A DNA stretch of 64,000 nucleotides from Acinetobacter sedimenti (GCF_022601685.1 NZ_JAKUML010000007.1:62001-126000); one strand, 5' to 3'; positions 37,730 through 48,943 are shown, numbered from the stretch's first letter. The notes: a model not told the origin generated them from the letters alone. Numbers and translations are program-made.

Positions 37730-37884
37730 GTATTTTAGGCTGATTTAAAGATTGGACTAAAAATTGAACTTTAGTTAGACCGATTTTATTTTTATGTGAT
37801 TGTTTTTTAACATCACTTTTGGTTTTTTATTTATTTAATATTGGCTCTGTCACAGGTTACGCTAGTCAATCTGTGGCATAATAA

Positions 37885-39126
<1,242 letters not shown>

Positions 39127-39262
39127 TCGACGCTGTATCAAGATGAGCTAAGGCATCATCAAGCTTTTGTCGTCATCAAATAAATTACGTACAAATAAAG
39201 TTAGGCTGAATAAGCAGTTTAGACAGGTTTTGGAGTAAGAGAAGGAAGTAAGTTAAATCATC

Positions 39263-40396
39263 ATGATTGAAGTATTCGAAGATAAGCGTGTATTAACAGA
39301 CTGCAATCGTATTGTCGTTAAAATTGGTTCAGCACTCCTCACTGCGAATGGTGAGGGGCTTGATCTTGAAGCGATTTCACATTGGGCAGAACAACTGGCA
39401 CAGTTGCATTTTCAAGGGCATGAAATTTTATTGGTGTCCTCAGGTGCCGTTGCAGAAGGTATGGTGCGCATGCAGTTGCCTGCACGACCAACCGATCTAC
39501 CAGGTTTGCAAGCGTGTGCTGCGATTGGTCAAATGGGCTTGGTACAGGCTTGGTCGAGTGTGTTTGAAGAGCATAGTATTCGCTCTGCACAGATTTTGAT
39601 TACGCATGATGACTTGGCAGACCGCCGTCGTTATCTTAACTCATGTGATGCCTTACAAAATCTTGTAGATTGGCGTGTGATTCCTGTGATTAATGAGAAT
39701 GATACCGTTGCGACCAATGAAATCCGTTTCGGTGATAATGATACGCTTGCAGCGATGGTTGCGGCGCAAGTCCAAGCTGATGCGTTGATCATTTTGACCG
39801 ATCAAAATGGGATGTATGATGCCGATCCTCGAAGCAACCCTAATGCCAAACTGATGCATACTGTGCGTGCACTCGATGAAGAGCTGTTCGAGATGGCAGG
39901 TGGTGGCGGTGTGCTTGGACGTGGTGGAATGGTCACCAAAGTTCGTGCTGCACGTTTGGCAGCCAAGTCTGGTTGCCCAACCATCATTGCCAATGGTGAC
40001 AGTGAAAATGTCTTGCATCGTCTAATGAAAGGTGAAGTACTTGGGACATTATTTACCTCAGATAATGACCGTATCACAGCGCATCAACAATGGCTTGCAG
40101 CGCATCTGCAAATGGCAGGTCGTCTGATTTTGGATGATGGCGCAGTCAAAGCGATTAAAGAAGAAAAGCGTAGTTTATTGCCTGTTGGTGTACAGGAGGT
40201 AGAGGGACACTTTGATCGTGGTGACGTGGTTGAGTGTGTTGATTTGCAAGGCATTCGTATTGCAGTTGGACGGGTAAACTTTAGCTCTCGTTCGGCATCG
40301 CTGATCAAAGGCTTAACTTCTGATAAAGTAGTACAAGTGCTTGGTCAAGTACGCTCGCTGGAAATGATCCATCGTAATCATATGGCGATTTATTGA
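39263..40396 (+). CDS. proB: Glutamate 5-kinase
   Basis: First step of proline synthesis, phosphorylating glutamate. The amino-acid-kinase domain shows [41 protein letters not shown] and NDTLAAMVA. The C-terminal PUA domain (~275-375) is present ([24 protein letters not shown]). At 377 aa it is similar to E. coli (367). A ribosome site GAAGGAAG lies ~10 nt before the ATG. Ends at a bidirectional terminator. Confidence 0.97.
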   Translation: MIEVFEDKRVLTDCNRIVVKIGSALLTANGEGLDLEAISHWAEQLAQLHFQGHEILLVSSGAVAEGMVRMQLPARPTDLPGLQACAAIGQMGLVQAWSSVFEEHSIRSAQILITHDDLADRRRYLNSCDALQNLVDWRVIPVINENDTVATNEIRFGDNDTLAAMVAAQVQADALIILTDQNGMYDADPRSNPNAKLMHTVRALDEELFEMAGGGGVLGRGGMVTKVRAARLAAKSGCPTIIANGDSENVLHRLMKGEVLGTLFTSDNDRITAHQQWLAAHLQMAGRLILDDGAVKAIKEEKRSLLPVGVQEVEGHFDRGDVVECVDLQGIRIAVGRVNFSSRSASLIKGLTSDKVVQVLGQVRSLEMIHRNHMAIY

Positions 40397-40425
40397 TTTA
40401 ATTTTTTAAAATCAGATCGTTAAAT

Positions 40426-40458
40426 AAAAAAGCTGAAATTAAATATTTCAGCTTTTTT
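40426..40458. terminator. Bidirectional terminator after proB
   Basis: AAAAAAGCTGAAAT/ATTTCAGCTTTTTT with a short AT loop; T-runs on both strands. Confidence 0.92.
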
Positions 40459-40477
40459 ATTAGAAATTACAAATTCC

Positions 40478-41348
40478 TCAAGCCGCTTTAAGCTGATCAG
40501 CGATCACTGTCCAAAGTTGTTGATGTGATGGCTTAAACATTTCCATATGCCCGATACTGCGTAAACCATATGCTTTCGGTGCTAAAGTCACGATTTGAGA
40601 AGGGCTATTTGGAAAGGTGCGTAATAAATCTTTGACATTATGCAACGTGGCAATCTCATCATCTGTGGCATGGATCGCAGTGATTGGACTATGAATCTCT
40701 GCATGGAAATCCTCAAAGACAGTTTTTCCAATCGCATTGATGGCATAACCACCTTTAGAGCAATATTCACACCATTCTTGACCTACACCTTTTGGTAGGT
40801 TTTCACCCATTCCAACTGCTTTTGCAGACGCATAACCTTTAAATAAGGTTGAAACAGGAAAAACGATTTTTAACATAATAGGCGCCAAGTATTTAGATTT
40901 TCCATTTAAACCTTTCAGGCTTCCAGATGATCCTGCAATGGCGACGACATTTTTTACTTTGGCATGATTCGGTGCAAGTCCAAGTAACTGACCGCCTGCA
41001 CTGTGACCAATCAGATGGATTTGCGCAGAATTGGTTTTATCAGTAAGGAAGTCAATTGCAGACACCAAATCCAATTTTCCCCATTGATGAATAAAGGCTT
41101 TTCGATTTGGAAACTGGCTCATACAGCGAGTCGCCAATACCACGAAAGTCAAACGTCATGACATCGTAGCCTTGCTCAGTCAACCATTTAGCAAAGGCTT
41201 GATAGAAACCTTGCTTAATCCCAGTCGCTGAACCAATAAGTATTGGTAATTGTGTTGAGTCTTGTTGTTTTGGAGCATGCTGTTTTGGGAAGAAGCGACC
41301 TTGCAATACATAACCGTCAGCGCAAGTAAATTGGACTTTTTCGAACAT
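40478..41348 (-). pseudogene. Frameshifted alpha/beta hydrolase
   Basis: Two overlapping frames join into one hydrolase of ~290 aa. The upstream part (41348 to about 41100) starts MFEKVQFTCADGYVLQGRFF and has YDVMTFDFRGIGDSLYEPVSKSK, then goes out of phase and stops at 41052. The downstream part continues as AFIHQWGKLDLVSAIDFL, with IHLIGHSAGGQLLGLA holding the nucleophile serine. The join falls in a run of four T (41099-41102, AAAA on the coding strand), where one base too many shifts the frame. This may be a real mutation, a phase-variable site or an assembly error. Confidence 0.85.
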
Positions 41349-41551
41349 GGGTCTATCCGTACATCAGTTTGAATGATTTATTTTTAGCATAGGCAATTTT
41401 GCTTCGAAATAAATATACATAACTTTGCAGTCACTATTTATTTAAAACTGTCTTTAGGGTGCAGGGTATCTCAGAAAATCGTGTGGCTAATGTCTTGGAT
41501 CATCACATTGGATGGCTACATCCGACCACCACATCAAATCATCGCAACAGA

Positions 41552-42100
41552 TCACCACATCAGATCATCAGGAATCACATAGTCTGCATATGGATCTTCT
41601 TCATCGGTAGTTTGATCTTGTTGCTGTTGTTGTAGTCCGATGATGTAACCCGTCATTTTCGCTTCGATGCGTTCCGCCAATGCTTGTGGGATCAGTGCAT
41701 ACTGAGTCGGTTGTGGTGTGGTGATTTTGGCAACGACTAGGCTTCCAGAAACGATGGCGTTATACACTTGCTGATTGACATAGATTTTTTTGATCTTCGT
41801 TTCGTCAATGAATTGATAGCCAATTTCACCATCGATTTCTTTGATTTGATATTGCTTAATCATTTGGATGATATTTGCCATCAAGCTTTTTTGCTCAAGC
41901 TGTTGTTGCTTTTCTTGGTTTAAGGCGTGGTCTTTGGCTTGCTTATCTGACTTTGCTTTGGCAAGTTCAGCTTGTAGTTGTTGCTGGTCATTTTGACCTG
42001 TTTTTTTGGCATGTTGATTTTGCTTATTGGTCTTTTTGGCTTGTTTTGCATCGACTAAACCTGCTTTGAGTAGTTGAGCTTGTAAGGCATTTTTGACCAT
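41552..42100 (-). CDS. DUF2058 (YaiL-like) protein
   Basis: 182-aa soluble protein of the DUF2058 family. It starts MVKNALQAQLLKAGLVDAKQAKK, as in YaiL, followed by a long glutamine- and lysine-rich helix (~25-75) and a globular C-terminus (IDGEIGYQFIDETKIKKIYVN, YALIPQALAERI). The ATG at 42100 has GGAG ~7 nt upstream; the in-frame TTG at 42112 is rejected. The YaiL family is thought to be nucleoprotein or polysome associated, but its role is unclear. A run of five glutamines lies near the end. Confidence 0.88.
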   Translation of the reverse strand: MVKNALQAQLLKAGLVDAKQAKKTNKQNQHAKKTGQNDQQQLQAELAKAKSDKQAKDHALNQEKQQQLEQKSLMANIIQMIKQYQIKEIDGEIGYQFIDETKIKKIYVNQQVYNAIVSGSLVVAKITTPQPTQYALIPQALAERIEAKMTGYIIGLQQQQQDQTTDEEDPYADYVIPDDLMW

Positions 42101-42149
42101 GAAAATCTCCAAATTGATTGTAAAAAATGACTAAATGCCATTTATATAT

Positions 42150-42821
42150 TTAAGCTGAATTTTGCTTCCAATAGTGTAGCCAATAAATCAGGCTAAGCAC
42201 AGCAGAACACAGTGCAGGAATCAAAAAAGCATGATAATTGAAATAATGAAAGCTGATCGTTGCAATCAAACCGCCAAATAAAAAGCCTAGTAATATCGCT
42301 AAATGTAAAATCACACGACGTTTTTCCACCTGTAAGCCACGCAAAAAGTAGCCCAGTGCTAAGCCCAAATCGGTCAAAATACCAGAGAGGTGCGTGGTGC
42401 GAATAATTGCACCTTGATAATGGCTGACCATCGCATTTTGCATACCCATCGCCACCGTCGCCCAAAGCAGTGCATAACGTGGAAAGTACGGCGTAAATAG
42501 CCAACATAGCACAATAAAAATCGCCACGAGAACCAACGGAATACCATAACGCTGACTCAAGCTAAATTGTGCATTGCCAAGAATATAACCACTATAAAAT
42601 GCACCAAGTACAAAACTGATCAGCACGGAAACTAAGAAAAAAACCTGTGAAAAATCATGTTGCCAAAGATGAATAGCAAGCAAGCTGATATTGCCTGTCA
42701 TATGTGAAATAGACTGATGCAATACCATGAGCAAGCCAAGCACATTGACCATACCTGCATTGCACGCAAGTATGAACATGGCAAACTGGATCCAACGTGG
42801 TAAATGCTGTAATGGCATCAT
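42150..42821 (-). CDS. DUF1275 (YoaK-like) membrane protein
   Basis: 223 aa with six predicted membrane helices. The DUF1275 signature is seen in CNAGMVNVLGLLMVLHQSISHMTGN (split here: HQSISHMTGNISLL) and MQNAMVSHYQGAIIRTTHLSGILTDLG. The histidine and threonine-rich cytoplasmic loops are conserved. Function unknown; transport is often guessed. Lies 50 bp upstream of the DUF2058 gene on the same strand. Confidence 0.88.
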   Translation of the reverse strand: MMPLQHLPRWIQFAMFILACNAGMVNVLGLLMVLHQSISHMTGNISLLAIHLWQHDFSQVFFLVSVLISFVLGAFYSGYILGNAQFSLSQRYGIPLVLVAIFIVLCWLFTPYFPRYALLWATVAMGMQNAMVSHYQGAIIRTTHLSGILTDLGLALGYFLRGLQVEKRRVILHLAILLGFLFGGLIATISFHYFNYHAFLIPALCSAVLSLIYWLHYWKQNSA

Positions 42822-43019
42822 GACTAGCCAAAATGAAATAATGAAAATGATTGTAGCGCATTCATCTATACGATTGCATTTAGAATAAAGTCTTATATTT
42901 CATTATCTAACCATTAGAAATGTCATTGATAGATCATTACGACAATCAAGAAATTTACTGCTACAATGCAATAGATTCCAAATTTCCATTTTAATTTCTG
43001 AATTTCGATCTTTTCAACT

Positions 43020-43769
43020 ATGTCTGCACGTGCGCAATTGATTCTGAAGCAACTTGGCATTTCATCTTGGGTGGGACGAGCGTCTGCGACTGATATTATT
43101 GCCAATCAAATGCTATGGCGTGATCAGAGCGATGATCAGGGTGTTGAAAATAAAAAGCTATCTTTCACTGATCAGACGATTCGTATTGATGTAGAAAAAA
43201 AGAATTCAGAAAAAAGTTTAGAGCAAAAACAAGAAGCAAACCATAATCAAATTACAGCGCAAGTTATTGTAGAAGATTCAGAACATAAGCACGCTTTTGT
43301 TAAAGAAGAAATTACCGATACTGAAAATGATCAAAACCAAATACTTCATGAGATCAAGCCGATCGACGCTGAAGCAGTGCAGGCAACGATTCATTTTGAT
43401 TATCAAGTGTTGATTCATGAGTCATTTTTGATCTTTGCGCACGCAGAAAATTCTGCACAACATCGACTGCTACAAAATATCCAAAAAGCCTGTCTGATTC
43501 GTCAGTCTGCGCTTCATCTTTCATGGCCTTTAAATATTGCAAGTTGGCAATTGGGTGATGCGCATCTTCAAGATTATTTGCGAGGTTTTCTGCAAAGCTA
43601 TGCTGTGCCTAATATTCTGATTTTAGGGGAGATTGATTTTGAATTTCCTCAATTCAATCAACAATCCATCAAGCTTGAGCAACATGCAACACTTGCTGAA
43701 ATGTTAGAAAATGGCGATGCAAAGCGTAAACTATGGCGTTCGATACAAAGTCTAATGGGTACAGAATAA
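43020..43769 (+). CDS. HolD-like protein: candidate DNA polymerase III psi subunit
   Basis: 249 aa. The N-terminus RAQLILKQLGISSWVGR resembles that of E. coli HolD (QLQQLGITQW). The end shows NIASWQLGD, matching SWRLGT, and a last helix HATLAEMLENGDAKRKLWRSI that lines up with PALTDLRANPTARAALWQQI of psi (from memory). The family partner chi (HolC) would be elsewhere. Between these parts, residues ~40-115 form a charged, low-complexity insert that would hide the relationship in a search. The gene is not followed by rimI as in E. coli. I rate it a divergent psi by motif order; a structure prediction would settle it. Confidence 0.6.
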   Translation: MSARAQLILKQLGISSWVGRASATDIIANQMLWRDQSDDQGVENKKLSFTDQTIRIDVEKKNSEKSLEQKQEANHNQITAQVIVEDSEHKHAFVKEEITDTENDQNQILHEIKPIDAEAVQATIHFDYQVLIHESFLIFAHAENSAQHRLLQNIQKACLIRQSALHLSWPLNIASWQLGDAHLQDYLRGFLQSYAVPNILILGEIDFEFPQFNQQSIKLEQHATLAEMLENGDAKRKLWRSIQSLMGTE

Positions 43770-43816
43770 TTGCTGTGTTATTTTAAAAATCATTTTAAAA
43801 AAAATCTCATTCCACA

Positions 43817-44839
43817 ATGACTGATCTTCATATTGCACCTGAGCTCACCACTGAAACTGAACATTTATCACAAAAAAATCATGAGAAGAAAAAAGTCGTG
43901 ATCTTTAGTCAGGTTTTTCCTGAATTTGAAGAAAAGCTCAGACAAGACTTCGACGTCATCAAAATCAATCCAAAACTCGGCGATGTAAATCAACAAATCC
44001 GTGAAGCGGTAACTAATGCACACGGCATGATCGGCGCAGGGCGATTACTCGGAAAAGAGCAACTCAAAACCGCACAGCATCTTGAGATCGTATCCAGTGT
44101 TAGTGTTGGCTATGACAACTACGATGTGGATTATTTGAAATCACGACAGATTCAGCTAGCACATACGCCACACGTGTTGACCGAAACCACAGCAGATACA
44201 GCTTTTGCATTATTGATGAGTGCGGCTCGGCGCATTCCCGAGCTTGATCAATGGACAAGACAAGGGCAGTGGCAACATACCGTGTCGGCAGGTCAGTTTG
44301 GTATGGATATTCACGGCAAGACATTGGGAATCATTGGTTTAGGACATATCGGTTCGGCGATCGCTCGACGTGGTTATTACGGCTTTAACATGAATATTAA
44401 ATATCATGGTCGCCGTGAAAAGCTCGAAACCGCACAGCAGTTTCAAGCAGAATATTTAAGCCTTGAAGAATTATTGACGAGTTCTGACTTTATCGTTGTT
44501 GCGGTCGATCTCAATGCACAGACTAAGCATTTACTTGGTCAAGCTGAATTTGCCTTGATGAAATCCACTTCGGTTTTGGTCAATATCTCTCGTGGTGCGG
44601 TGATTGATGAAGAAGCACTCATTGAAGCCTTACAAAATCAACAAATCTTTGGCGCAGGGCTTGATGTCTTTGCTCAAGAGCCTTTACAAAGTTCAAAATT
44701 ATTTGAATTAAATAATGTGGTGGTGACACCGCATATCGGTTCTGCAACCGAAGCAACACGATATGCGATGAATAAATTGGCGTATGAAAATCTTGTTTTA
44801 GCGTTAAATGGTCAGAAACCGAAGTATAGCGTGGTCTGA
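43817..44839 (+). CDS. D-isomer 2-hydroxyacid dehydrogenase (GhrB/TkrA-like)
   Basis: NAD(P)-dependent reductase of glyoxylate, hydroxypyruvate or 2-ketogluconate. The substrate domain has SVSVGYDNYDVDYLKSR; the Rossmann domain has GKTLGIIGLGHIGSAIARRG. Catalytic arginine is in NISRGAVIDEEALIEAL, glutamate in AGLDVFAQEPL, and histidine in TPHIGSATEATRYAM. A ~23-residue polar N-terminal extension precedes KVVIFSQVFPE. 340 aa vs 324 in E. coli GhrB. The exact substrate is not decided by sequence. Confidence 0.93.
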   Translation: MTDLHIAPELTTETEHLSQKNHEKKKVVIFSQVFPEFEEKLRQDFDVIKINPKLGDVNQQIREAVTNAHGMIGAGRLLGKEQLKTAQHLEIVSSVSVGYDNYDVDYLKSRQIQLAHTPHVLTETTADTAFALLMSAARRIPELDQWTRQGQWQHTVSAGQFGMDIHGKTLGIIGLGHIGSAIARRGYYGFNMNIKYHGRREKLETAQQFQAEYLSLEELLTSSDFIVVAVDLNAQTKHLLGQAEFALMKSTSVLVNISRGAVIDEEALIEALQNQQIFGAGLDVFAQEPLQSSKLFELNNVVVTPHIGSATEATRYAMNKLAYENLVLALNGQKPKYSVV

Positions 44840-44911
44840 TCTTTTCAAATGAGTCACTAAAACATATATCATTCTAAGGCAAAAAAACACTACAATGATA
44901 TTTCAATGCAA

Positions 44912-45769
44912 TTACATCCGCAGGACAATTTCATAACCTGTATATTTACGAATATTAATTACACCAGTATCCATAATTAGATATTGCCCTTTAATGCCTT
45001 GAAGTGTTCCTTCGATGACTGGAGTTTTGTCTAAATTGTGACTGGTGATTTTTTGGGGATATTGCTGTACTGGATATTGAAACTCAAGTGGCTGATCGTC
45101 TAAAAAGACCAATTCTTCTTCGCTATATTCATTACTTAGATTTGCCAGTTCCATATGGAATTGATCGAGAATCTGCTCTTTTTCCTCGACCAAATCCACA
45201 GGATCAGCTTCACCTTTGAGCAAGGCACGCCAGTTGGTTTTATCTGCGATCATTTCAGCAAATAAAATTTCCACTTGACCAGATAGACGACGAGAACCCA
45301 CACGTAGAATCGGTAAAGCCTGTGTTGCACCTTGGTCTAGCCAGCGTGTCGGCATATTGACCTGACGAGTGATGCCAACTTTTAATGCGCTAGAATTTGC
45401 CAAATAAACAATATGTGGCTGAAAGCACACTAGCTGAGCAAAACTTTCTTCACGACAGGTACCGAGATGGTAATGACAGGTTTCAGGTTTCAAGATACAC
45501 ATGTCGCATTCTGCTTTGGTTTTAAAGCATTTGAAACAGTGACCTTGCGAATATGACTTTGGTGTGGCATTGCCACAAGAAACGCAGAAAATTCGACCAG
45601 TCCATTCGAGTTGGAGCTTTTCTCCAATACATTGCATCAAATCGGTATTGAATTGATCCAAAACAAACTTATACTCGACATGGCTAGGAAGAGTGGCGTT
45701 TGATGCAGGATTAATTCTCGCCTGCATTTTATGGCAAATGCCTTGATATTCCATTGCTGTGCTCGACAT
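44912..45769 (-). CDS. DUF2797 family protein
   Basis: 285-aa protein with a cysteine-rich first half: IFCVSCGN, CFKCFKTKAECDMC and ETCHYHLGTC, likely two zinc sites. Then HIVYLANSSALKVGITRQ and PTRWLDQGA look like a GIY-YIG-type core (Y-L, KVGIT, R). The C-terminal part is beta-rich (IEGTLQGIKGQYLIMDTGVINIRKYTG). No role is established for the family. Its ATG faces the next gene's ATG with only 13 bp between, so its promoter must lie within the neighbour's coding region. Confidence 0.8.
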   Translation of the reverse strand: MSSTAMEYQGICHKMQARINPASNATLPSHVEYKFVLDQFNTDLMQCIGEKLQLEWTGRIFCVSCGNATPKSYSQGHCFKCFKTKAECDMCILKPETCHYHLGTCREESFAQLVCFQPHIVYLANSSALKVGITRQVNMPTRWLDQGATQALPILRVGSRRLSGQVEILFAEMIADKTNWRALLKGEADPVDLVEEKEQILDQFHMELANLSNEYSEEELVFLDDQPLEFQYPVQQYPQKITSHNLDKTPVIEGTLQGIKGQYLIMDTGVINIRKYTGYEIVLRM

Positions 45770-45782
45770 TGAAGGATTTTTT

Positions 45783-46265
45783 ATGCCAGATCAAGATATT
45801 ATTGCCTTATTACTTCAGCTCTTAGCAGAAGAAAAGCAAATTGATCAAGCGATTGCGATCGACATCCAACCACAGTCAAACTGGGATGGACAGTGGCAAT
45901 ATTGTAGCTTAAATGACGTGGCAAGTCTGCCGTTTGATCAGCGTTATGATTTGGCAATTGTGAATCTCATTAAACAACAAGCCTTTGAAAAAAAACATGA
46001 AAAACTAGAAATAACGAATACCATTATTGATAATGCAGTGGTGAGAATGCGTGATTTGTTTGCCAAGAAAATCATCGTGTTTGCTTCTTTGGAGCGTACT
46101 AAACAATTGCGTGCATTAGGTTTTAATCAATTGTCAGAAATCGTACCAGATGACAGTCCAGTACAAATTTGGCAATTTAACATTCTCACGTATAAGCACG
46201 TACCAGATTGGTTTAATTCAAAGTTTTGGGCGAATCCTGAAAACTGGGATAAATTCCGTTGGTGA
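45783..46265 (+). CDS. Hypothetical protein, 160 aa
   Basis: Soluble protein with an alternating alpha/beta pattern and a YDLAIVNLIK strand followed by a MRDLFAKKIIVFAS segment, giving a methyltransferase-like (Rossmann) look but no clear cofactor motif. It ends NPENWDKFRW, a tail I associate with a small family of unknown function (possibly DUF6231). AAGGA lies 6 nt before the ATG at 45783. Divergent from the DUF2797 gene. Confidence 0.7.
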   Translation: MPDQDIIALLLQLLAEEKQIDQAIAIDIQPQSNWDGQWQYCSLNDVASLPFDQRYDLAIVNLIKQQAFEKKHEKLEITNTIIDNAVVRMRDLFAKKIIVFASLERTKQLRALGFNQLSEIVPDDSPVQIWQFNILTYKHVPDWFNSKFWANPENWDKFRW

Positions 46266-46334
46266 TTTTGATCATTTTGCACTTATGACAATCTAAATTT
46301 TCAATCGACATCATCGGTTTAAATTGCTATGATG

Positions 46335-46563
46335 GAGCTTCCTTTGGGGAGTAGCCTCACAGGTGCAAATTTTCGATTTTTTTTAAATGTTAATCATTTG
46401 CATACTGTGGTAAGCGTCAACATACTTGTGATTTCAAAGTTTAGTTTATATATCCCATATTTATAAATGGCTTTGATTGTGGTTCACATGGCGTTTATAT
46501 CTTTTCCATACACTTTGAGTAAGTGTAGCTTCGGTGAAAGACTGGCAAGACCATTGACACTAT
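46335..46563 (+). ncRNA. yybP-ykoY manganese riboswitch
   Basis: The conserved pieces occur in order: TTTGGGGAGTAGCC (46343-46356), GCGTCAACATACTTG (46414-46428) and GGCAAGACCATTGACA (46544-46559). These match, from memory, the yybP-ykoY (Mn2+) leader RNAs upstream of alx and mntP in E. coli. Downstream is a TMEM165/GDT1-type transporter gene, a typical partner, which strengthens the call. Mn2+ binding is predicted to raise expression. Confidence 0.9.
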
Positions 46564-46617
46564 TTTTGCAAGCGATGTTCGTGGTGATTTTTTACTCGCC
46601 AATTTGAACTAGCCAAT

Positions 46618-46660
46618 AGGTCGGCAAAAAATAGTTGTCCAATGACGTCTTCGCCGACCT
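46618..46660 (+). promoter_or_regulatory. Expression-platform hairpin before the GDT1 gene
   Basis: AGGTCGGC (46618-46625) and GCCGACCT (46653-46660) are perfect 8-bp arms; the second ends 12 nt before the ATG. It lies between the riboswitch and the start, so it may block ribosome entry until Mn2+ is bound. There is no T-run, which argues for translational rather than transcriptional control. Confidence 0.6.
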
Positions 46661-46672
46661 GAAGTGCAATAT

Positions 46673-47245
46673 ATGGAAGCCTTTCTTTTATCTACATCTT
46701 TAGTTGCTTTGGCAGAAATGGGGGATAAAACCCAACTGCTCACTTTGCTACTTGCTGCACGTTATCGCAAACCGCTCCCAATCGCTTTGGCTATTCTTTT
46801 CGCAACACTTCTCAATCATGCTGTCGCAGCACTCATCGGCAATTGGCTACTCCAAGTGATTTCTGCGGATGTGCTGCAGTGGATTTTGGCAGGAACATTT
46901 ATTGCTATGGGGATTTGGGTATTGATCCCAGATAAGCTCGATCAAGGCGCAAACTATCTTGATCGATGGCAAAAATACGGCGTGTTTCTTGCGACATTTA
47001 TTTTATTTTTCTTGGCGGAAATTGGCGATAAAACGCAAATCGCCACAGTCGCTCTAGCAGCACAATTTCAAAGTGTTTTGTTGGTCACACTGGGGACGAC
47101 ATTCGGTATGTTGATTGCCAATATTCCGATGATTTTTATTGGTCAAAAGCTCGCTGATCATCTACCGATGTTATGGATTCAACGGGTTGCTGCGATGCTC
47201 TTTATCGTGTTTGGTGCAGTGATTGTCTTTAGAGCGCTAATGTAA
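46673..47245 (+). CDS. GDT1/TMEM165 family cation exporter (Mn2+)
   Basis: 190-aa inner-membrane protein with six helices and two copies of the E-x-G-D-K-T motif: ALAEMGDKTQLLTLLLA and FFLAEIGDKTQIATVALA. These form the cation site. Family members export Mn2+ (MneA type) or Ca2+. The ATG at 46673 gives MEAFLLSTSLVALAE; the GTG at 46664 is an alternative. Control by the upstream Mn2+ riboswitch supports manganese export. Confidence 0.93.
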   Translation: MEAFLLSTSLVALAEMGDKTQLLTLLLAARYRKPLPIALAILFATLLNHAVAALIGNWLLQVISADVLQWILAGTFIAMGIWVLIPDKLDQGANYLDRWQKYGVFLATFILFFLAEIGDKTQIATVALAAQFQSVLLVTLGTTFGMLIANIPMIFIGQKLADHLPMLWIQRVAAMLFIVFGAVIVFRALM

Positions 47246-47495
47246 ATTTTGTTGAAGCCTGTTGTTGAAGAATTTTCTTGAATCCACTGAATAAATTTCA
47301 CTGTGATTTATATCAATATCAGTCTTTTTCATGGCGCACTTCATGCTACAATGTGCGCCAAATTTTTATATTTTTACTGTAGTTGATTTTAATTGTCATT
47401 GTTTTTGATCACTATCGCTTTTGATCAGCGGTGATGTTGACTACGGTAATGAACTCGAAGCCGAAACATTTTTCGAACACATAGGAAACTTGCCC

Positions 47496-48749
47496 ATGTT
47501 TGCCAATATCTCGATTGCTGAATTTGATCCAGAATTAGCGAAAGCGATTACCGCTGAAGACCAACGTCAAGAAGCGCATATCGAATTGATCGCATCTGAA
47601 AACTATACTTCTCCAGCCGTGATGGAAGCACAGGGTACCAAGCTGACTAATAAATATGCAGAAGGCTACCCAGGTAAGCGTTACTACGGCGGTTGTGAAA
47701 ATGTCGATGTGATCGAGCAATTGGCGATTGATCGTGCGAAAGCATTATTTGGCGCAGACTATGCAAACGTGCAACCACACGCAGGTTCACAAGCAAACTC
47801 TGCAGTATATCTCGCACTTTTAAATGCAGGCGATACAGTTTTGGGTATGAGCTTGGCGCATGGTGGTCACTTGACACATGGTGCAAAAGTGAGCTTCTCG
47901 GGTAAAACTTATAATGCAGTTCAGTATGGCTTAAACCCTGAAACTGGTGAAGTGGATTATGACGAGGTTGAGCGTTTGGCACTTGAGCATAAGCCAAAAA
48001 TGATCGTTGCAGGTTTCTCAGCCTATAGCCGTATCATGGACTGGAATCGTTTCCGTGAGATCGCGGATAAAGTGGGTGCATATTTATTTGTTGATATGGC
48101 ACACGTTGCGGGCTTAGTTGCTGCGGGTGTCTATCCAAACCCAGTGCAAATCGCTGACGTTACCACAACGACAACACATAAAACCCTTCGTGGTCCACGT
48201 TCAGGTTTGATCTTGGCTAAAGCTAACGAAGAAATTGAGAAAAAATTACAATCTGCAGTATTCCCAGGCAATCAAGGTGGTCCGTTGATGCACGCAATCG
48301 CTGCCAAAGCGATTTGTTTCAAAGAAGCGATGTCTGATGAGTTTAAAACTTATCAGCAACAAGTAGTAAAAAATGCGCAAGCAATGGCTGAAGTATTGAT
48401 TTCACGTGGTTTCGACATCGTATCTGGCGGTACGGACAATCACTTGTTCCTATTGTCTTTGATCAAACAAGATGTGACGGGTAAAGAAGTTGATGCTTGG
48501 CTTGGCGATGCGCACATCACAGTCAATAAAAACGCTGTACCAAACGATCCGCGTTCTCCATTTGTCACTTCAGGTATTCGTATCGGTACACCTGCGGTAA
48601 CGACTCGTGGCTTCGGTGAGCAAGAAGTGCGTGACTTGGCAGGTTGGATTGCTGATGTGATCGACAGCAAAGGTGACGAAGCAGTAATTGCAGAGGTACG
48701 TGGCAAAGTTGCAGCGGTTTGTGCAAAATTCCCAGTGTATGCAAACTAA
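47496..48749 (+). CDS. glyA: Serine hydroxymethyltransferase
   Basis: Converts serine and tetrahydrofolate to glycine and methylene-THF, the main source of one-carbon units. From the ATG at 47496 ([18 protein letters not shown]) the protein is 417 aa, the same as E. coli. [14 protein letters not shown] holds the PLP lysine, [10 protein letters not shown] and [15 protein letters not shown] the substrate site. AGGAAA precedes the ATG by ~9 nt; the longer frame from 47421 adds an unrelated leader. Ends at a terminator. Confidence 0.97.
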   Translation: MFANISIAEFDPELAKAITAEDQRQEAHIELIASENYTSPAVMEAQGTKLTNKYAEGYPGKRYYGGCENVDVIEQLAIDRAKALFGADYANVQPHAGSQANSAVYLALLNAGDTVLGMSLAHGGHLTHGAKVSFSGKTYNAVQYGLNPETGEVDYDEVERLALEHKPKMIVAGFSAYSRIMDWNRFREIADKVGAYLFVDMAHVAGLVAAGVYPNPVQIADVTTTTTHKTLRGPRSGLILAKANEEIEKKLQSAVFPGNQGGPLMHAIAAKAICFKEAMSDEFKTYQQQVVKNAQAMAEVLISRGFDIVSGGTDNHLFLLSLIKQDVTGKEVDAWLGDAHITVNKNAVPNDPRSPFVTSGIRIGTPAVTTRGFGEQEVRDLAGWIADVIDSKGDEAVIAEVRGKVAAVCAKFPVYAN

Positions 48750-48823
48750 ATTCAGCATCACAATGTGAGTCTATTGATATTCACATGCTGATTTTAAAAC
48801 GCCGAAACATCGGTGAAGCAAAG

Positions 48824-48857
48824 AAACGGTTAAGTAAGATGCTTAGCCGTTTTTTTA
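48824..48857 (+). terminator. Terminator after glyA
   Basis: AAACGGTTAAG/CTTAGCCGTTT (one G-T pair), 7-nt loop, then seven T residues. Confidence 0.9.
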
Positions 48858-48913
48858 TGTGTTGCACTTCGTTATTGAATCCGCCGTCTTAAATTCACCC
48901 TAGATTCAGTGTG

Positions 48914-48943
48914 TTGAAATAGGCAAGAATTCCAATCTATGCT
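48914..48943 (+). promoter_or_regulatory. Likely promoter of the nitroreductase gene
   Basis: TTGAAA (48914-48919), 18-bp spacer and TATGCT (48938-48943). The -10 covers the upstream in-frame ATG at 48939, which argues that translation begins at 48984. Confidence 0.5.
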
